From the NCBI GenBank assembly GCA_027600665.1, contig JADGJL010000325.1, forward strand, positions 2,574 to 25,168: DNA of 22,595 bases. Reading direction: 5' to 3'. Shown here piece by piece: positions 19,081-22,595 of the stretch (its first letter is position 1; every line of letters begins with the position of its first letter). The notes beneath the pieces were generated by a model that was not told the origin of the DNA, did no database searches, and was given only the letters and a program-made list of their open reading frames with translations. Both the position numbers and the translations under genes were made by a program. The DNA is from Irineochytrium annulatum (taxonomy: Eukaryota > Chytridiomycota > Chytridiomycetes > Chytridiales > Chytridiaceae).

Positions 19081-19904
19081 CTACCTCGTGTCGGCACCGA
19101 ACTCCTGCAACCGGCTCCACATCCAGTCATACGACCTTTCTTCGTTGTAGCCGCCTTCAGTCCGGGGTCGATCGTAGCAGCAGCGGAATCGAGCGCCGCA
19201 ATCAATCTAATTCGGCCTCCAACGCTCGAGTCTTGGCCATCGATTGGCATCCGGTCCAGTTACCTTAGTTTCGCCAAAGCCTTCATAACCGTAACGCGAT
19301 CAACGACCTCCTGCTCCCACCCGATATCCACAACGCTCTTCCCGTCCACGCCACCGACGCGATCCCTCACAATCGCCGGATCCACCCTCGCGTCCCCGCT
19401 GGCACCGTCATCCGTCCCAACCTCCATCACCCTCACCATCCGGCCGACCACCTCACACTCGCGCTCATGCGCTGCCACGACGCCGTCTATCCATCCAGCA
19501 GCCTCCACTACCGCCCCAATTGCGGGGCCAAACGTCTCCCCGTCACCACCTCGCACAGCAGGTCCGCGCGCCGCGGCAGCGGCCACGGCGTCCCTCCTCA
19601 AAGCTTTAAGCGGACCACTAGCCCTTGTCAGATCCTCCGCGGCGTCCAAGCATTGACCGCGCGCGTCTTCAATCCGCAGCGTTAGCGTCTTGGTCAGCCG
19701 CGGCCGAAGCGAGGGCTCGAAGGGCTGCATCGGCGGTGGGAGGTGCGAGAGAGAGAGGAGCGTACCACGCTGGAGGTGGAGGTTGGCGAGGTGGGTCAGG
19801 TGAGAGTGCAGCGCGGATCGCACGGCGGCGAGGGCGTCGAGGTGAGATTGGAGCCGAGTGAGGAGGGAGAGCGCAGCTGGGAGTGATGGGTCGAGATTTG
19901 GCAT
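19081..19904 (-). CDS. Unrecognised mostly helical protein, about 231 aa (3' splice uncertain)
   Basis: Exon 1 (19904-19264) encodes 213 residues from MPNLDPSLPAAL. It is Ala/Leu-rich with heptad-like helices (LTRLQSHLDALAAVRSALHS; AIGAVVEAAGWIDGVVAAH), suggesting helical bundle or coiled coil; I see no catalytic motif or signal peptide. It ends KALAKL plus a split codon at a GTAACT donor. The best 3' end is a strongly codon-biased segment reading SYDWMWSRLQEFGADTR then TAG at 19083-19081. It joins in phase if the acceptor is at 19136 (128-bp intron, longer than most here). An acceptor at 19207-19206 would instead give LIAALDSAAATIDPGLKAA in another frame. Without splicing the protein stops at 19260. 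Function unknown. Confidence 0.5.
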
Positions 19905-20446
19905 TTTCGTTCCATTTCTCGGACCGCGACAGCCGAACGATATTAATTACATATTCCTTCAGTCAATATCCAGCTTTTCATCCATTTACAGAGTTGATCA
20001 ACGCCAACCAACAAATTGCGGAGACATTAAATAAGACAAGTGGTCCAAAATCTCAACAAAAACACTACGCAGGCAAAATAACAAATAGTATATTGCGCTT
20101 TCCGGCAGACAACTCCTGATTTGTTCCTTCTATTCGTGCTACGTTTTAAATCTGAAGGGCACAAAGCGCAGTGGTTTCGAAGATGCTCTTAATACCAGCG
20201 AATATTCAGAAGGCAGAATGTAACTCTGTCCGTCCATGCTCTGTGCTAGGCACCGTCGGCCGTAGATTAACACAAGCCAAGTCTACAAGTAATCTCAAAC
20301 TGGCTTGTTTGAAGCACCTAATGAACAGGGCTATCATTAAGTCGACCAAGCTTCACCGGCACTTCCTGACAGCCTATTTCCAAAAGCTCTGGCTAGGCAA
20401 ATAGAATAGACAGATTGGCAATTCCTTCATTCGTCCATCATTTCTA
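19905..20446. other. AT-rich intergenic region
   Basis: About 540 bp of lower-GC DNA with no codon bias. The short + strand frame at 20171-20404 has neither biased third positions nor recognisable content, and I treat it as non-coding. Confidence 0.5.
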
Positions 20447-20839
20447 TTAGACACCTCCCAACATAGTTCTGCATCCACCGCGAAGAGCGACCATAGTCTC
20501 CGGCGTCTGCCATTTCGCTACTGTAAGCTTTTGGCACACCGACGCGTTCTCGATCAGCGCGCGAGGTGTCAACCCCTCTCTTCAGCCTTGAAGATCGAGT
20601 CCGAGTCCAGCACGTTCGAGCCGAAACCAGTTGTCAGCAAGTCCTCACGGTCTTCATGGTCTTCAGAGTCATATTGGTGCGCTCGCCAAACTTGCCGCAG
20701 GCCACGTCCTTCTCGAAAAGGTTCGTGAACGGCGCCCCGGCTTGACTGCAGACTCCCACGACGTAGTCGGACGCGGCGTGGTTGTTGATGGCCGCGTTGC
20801 CCACGCAGCGCAGGCTGTAACGGCGAGTAGTAGGCTCAT
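20447..20839 (-). CDS. Secreted cysteine-rich protein, 2 exons, with an apparent frame break at the signal peptide
   Basis: The ATG at 20839 opens a convincing signal peptide (MSLLLAVTACAAWA). The mature-type sequence is in a different frame from about 20800 on: RCVGNAAINNHAASDYVVGV, CSQAGAPFTNLFEKDVACGK, FGERTN. One extra base in the GC-rich 20810-20790 stretch would make it continuous. No room exists for an intron between the two, and no better upstream ATG is present. The exon ends ...MKT at 20649 with a GTGAGG donor. A 73-bp phase-0 intron (20648-20576) leads to exon 2 (20575-20447), reading LIENASVCQKLTVAKWQ, ETMVALRGGCRTMLGGV and TAA. Five cysteines are in the mature part (RC, VC, AC, VC, GC). 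No family is recognised. It may be a surface or secreted protein, a pseudogene, or an assembly indel. Confidence 0.5.
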
Positions 20840-21153
20840 CGCGAATTAAGTTAGCGGTGGCAGGCCCGCTGGCGCAAGAGCTTCAAGGTATGCACATCCG
20901 AAGACACGAAAGTTCCAAAAAAAATAAGGCGAGCGAGCAGTGACAAACGGAAAGTAATGTATACTCAGGAGAAAGCAATCTTTGTATCCTAAGCTCCGTT
21001 TCAATGGATGTAGAATGGCAACGGTGTTATCCTATGTTGGAGCTGGCGAGTTGCATAATGATGAAGGCTCAACTTTGACGCTTGACGCGATCTAAACATC
21101 GGGCCTCATCAGGCCCGGAACCATCGGCCCGACACGAGAGCAGACCTAGCGCC
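20840..21153. promoter_or_regulatory. Divergent upstream region between the secreted protein (-) and the long + strand gene
   Basis: AT-richer spacer of 314 bp between two outward-facing start codons. A GTATAC block near 20960 could be a weak TATA-like element. No other motif is clear. Confidence 0.35.
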
Positions 21154-22595
21154 ATGAAGCTCCGTCGCAGGACGATTGGAGAGGTTGAAGGCGAATTGCC
21201 TGGGAGGACTTTGGTGAGGAGGTGTCTCTGTCGGCGAGCATGCGGAAATAATGACCGGATGTGGATCCCGCAGCGTCCGAGGCGGCGGCCTGAGCAAGAG
21301 GCCCCGAAGTCTACGGTGAAGCGGCGTGGGGCTGGGTCCGGGAGGCGGAAGGCTCAACGCAACGAGGAGTGCGAGGAGGTGGTTGAGCTCGCGGGTTCCG
21401 AAGGGACGATGGCCGATGCCATGGGCACCTCAGCTGATGACGCGATACGGCAAACGGGAAAAGATCTGAAGCGGAGGGTGACCTGGGCTGCTGTTGAGGG
21501 GGAGGCGAAGGGAAATTGCGCGAAGGTCGAACTCGAGGGCAAGGAAGCTGTTGCTTCAGGGCAGATGGCCAATGTCGAAGCCGCACAGGAGGACGATGAC
21601 GACATGGACGTTTTCGACAGCGAGGATGCGCAACTTGGAATCACCTGCAGGAAGGGCCTGGTCGTGAACGGCGCGACGGGGCTGCCCCGTTTGATACTCC
21701 CGACAAAGCAGGTTAAACTGAAGGCTATCGATCATTGTACGAGCCTGCGCGCACGCACGCCGGCCGAGGACGTCTTCGACCGCCCCGAGGAAGATGAGGG
21801 TGATGTTGACATCGACGACGATCGGATGCAAGCGGCTCCCGCATCCCAACATGCCATCGCCGCCCCGGCCGAACCTCACCCCTCGTCAACCGCTAAAAAG
21901 AACCTCTCTCATTCCGGCCCCGTTGTCACCCCGAAACCCTTTAAGGATCCGACCGTAAAAGGGCGGATAGCGGTCACTCGTCAGCCCCCTCCGCCGCCGC
22001 CGGCTGGCTTTGGCCCGCGCGAAGATTTGAAATGCAAGGGAGAGGCCGCAAGGAAGAAGCCCGGCGTACCGCATCAACCTGGGTTGGCCGGGAAGGTCGG
22101 GAAATTTCGTTTCCGCGAGAACTGGCTGCGGAAGCTGCATGGGGCTCTCAAAGACGGGAAGCCGCTCGCCAAGACCGGCTGTTTGGCGCTGCGCGGGTAT
22201 AGGGCGCGGTATAAAGCGATGCAGGAGGAATTGGGGACAGATTCCGGGGCTCAGGGGGTTTTGATGACGGGCGACGAAGGGGTGAAGGATGAAGAGCACC
22301 GACGGGTTACCGAAAAGGCAATTGCTGAGATCTTGAGGTTGAAGTATGACCGTTTCGAACCGACTGGATGCTCGGGCGAATCGTCTGGTGAGCCTTCGTC
22401 CAATGCGGCCGAACTTCATAGCACAGCCAAGTGCTCCTCGACGGCAGACGTTGCGATACCGGAGTCATCGACGCCGAAGTCGACAACCACAAAGCAGATA
22501 ATTTCACTCTTACCCCAACCCCACGGTCACCCGCCGAAGCCGGCATCACTTGCCAGGAACACTATCCTTTCGAAACACCACCCCCACTCCTCCCC
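21154..22595 (+). CDS. 5' part of a long unrecognised gene running off the window (at least 480 codons)
   Basis: From ATG 21154 (MKLRRRTIGEVEGELPGR) the frame stays open without a stop to the last base, about 480 codons. Third-position GC is high, as in other genes here, and the opposite-strand frames over the same DNA are shadows. The upstream in-frame stop is at 21076, so the start is reasonable, though a 5' exon cannot be excluded. Features in order: Arg-rich N-terminus, KRRVTWA (fits the PP1-docking RVxF pattern), an acidic stretch (EDDDDMDVFDSED), LPRLILPTKQVKLKA, EEDEGDVDIDDD, a PPPPPP run, a basic segment FRFRENWLRKLHGALKDGKP, and a helical part ALRGYRARYKAMQEELG with AIAEILRLKYDRFEP. 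Composition suggests a nuclear or scaffold protein; no family is recognised. The 3' end is missing. Confidence 0.65.
   Translation, partial: MKLRRRTIGEVEGELPGRTLVRRCLCRRACGNNDRMWIPQRPRRRPEQEAPKSTVKRRGAGSGRRKAQRNEECEEVVELAGSEGTMADAMGTSADDAIRQTGKDLKRRVTWAAVEGEAKGNCAKVELEGKEAVASGQMANVEAAQEDDDDMDVFDSEDAQLGITCRKGLVVNGATGLPRLILPTKQVKLKAIDHCTSLRARTPAEDVFDRPEEDEGDVDIDDDRMQAAPASQHAIAAPAEPHPSSTAKKNLSHSGPVVTPKPFKDPTVKGRIAVTRQPPPPPPAGFGPREDLKCKGEAARKKPGVPHQPGLAGKVGKFRFRENWLRKLHGALKDGKPLAKTGCLALRGYRARYKAMQEELGTDSGAQGVLMTGDEGVKDEEHRRVTEKAIAEILRLKYDRFEPTGCSGESSGEPSSNAAELHSTAKCSSTADVAIPESSTPKSTTTKQIISLLPQPHGHPPKPASLARNTILSKHHPHSS

Noticed and set aside
20171..20404. 77-codon + strand frame
   Set aside because: Lies in AT-rich intergenic DNA without codon bias, splice signals or recognisable content.
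20515..20648. Frames reading TTGFGSNVLDSDSIFKAEE on the - strand inside the secreted-protein gene
   Set aside because: Protein-like but ends in a stop and needs two extra frame changes. A single 73-bp GTGAGG intron over this segment restores the reading frame more simply.
21886..22419. 177-codon - strand open frame
   Set aside because: It lies antisense to the long + strand frame from 21154, which has better third-position bias, acidic/basic block structure and an ATG with nearby upstream stop.
1..22595. CRISPR arrays, transposons, viral remnants or a biosynthetic cluster
   Set aside because: No direct-repeat/spacer pattern, transposase or reverse-transcriptase motif, terminal repeats or co-pathway gene set was seen.

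Overview
The window is nuclear DNA from an intron-rich, GC-rich eukaryote with a compact genome. Most introns are 40-84 bp with GT-AG ends, and several carry CTAAC/CTAAT-like branch sites. The gene content (Nbp35, Uba2, Mcm10, a GRAM-VASt lipid-transfer protein, secreted Cys-rich proteins) fits a fungus. The decisive gene is a complete SCAR/WAVE homologue. That protein is, to my knowledge, missing from yeasts and filamentous Dikarya but kept by zoosporic fungi that crawl, so a chytrid-like fungus is my best inference. I cannot name the species.

Layout. 1-1266: 3' part of an unrecognised disordered-protein gene (+). 1611-1875: 66-residue secreted Cys-rich peptide (-). 2391-2957: LAMTOR3 (-), divergent from UBA2 (+, 3016-5515) with 58 bp between start codons. 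5566-6786: NBP35 (-), convergent with UBA2. 6962-9264: MCM10 (-). 9688-10439: secreted protein with two Cys-rich modules joined by a Pro/Tyr repeat linker, carrying an apparent 1-nt frameshift (-). 10990-11324: small gene (+). 11947-13867: SCAR/WAVE (-). 13890-15300: unresolved stretch with coding-like segments on both strands. 15428-18489: GRAM-VASt protein with a C-terminal membrane segment (+). 19081-19904: helical unknown protein (-). 20447-20839: secreted Cys-rich protein with a frame break at its signal peptide (-). 21154-22595: long open frame running off the window end (+).

The named genes are mostly housekeeping genes of separate pathways (SUMO activation, cytosolic Fe-S assembly, DNA replication initiation, lysosomal TORC1 signalling, Arp2/3 activation, lipid transfer). 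Nothing suggests a functional cluster. The spliced models were assembled by hand from splice consensus, phase agreement and remembered family motifs. No alignment or transcript evidence was available. I did not find a clearly new multi-gene system. The most notable items are the full-length SCAR/WAVE, the micro-exon and GC-AG intron, and two secreted-protein genes broken by single-base frame changes.
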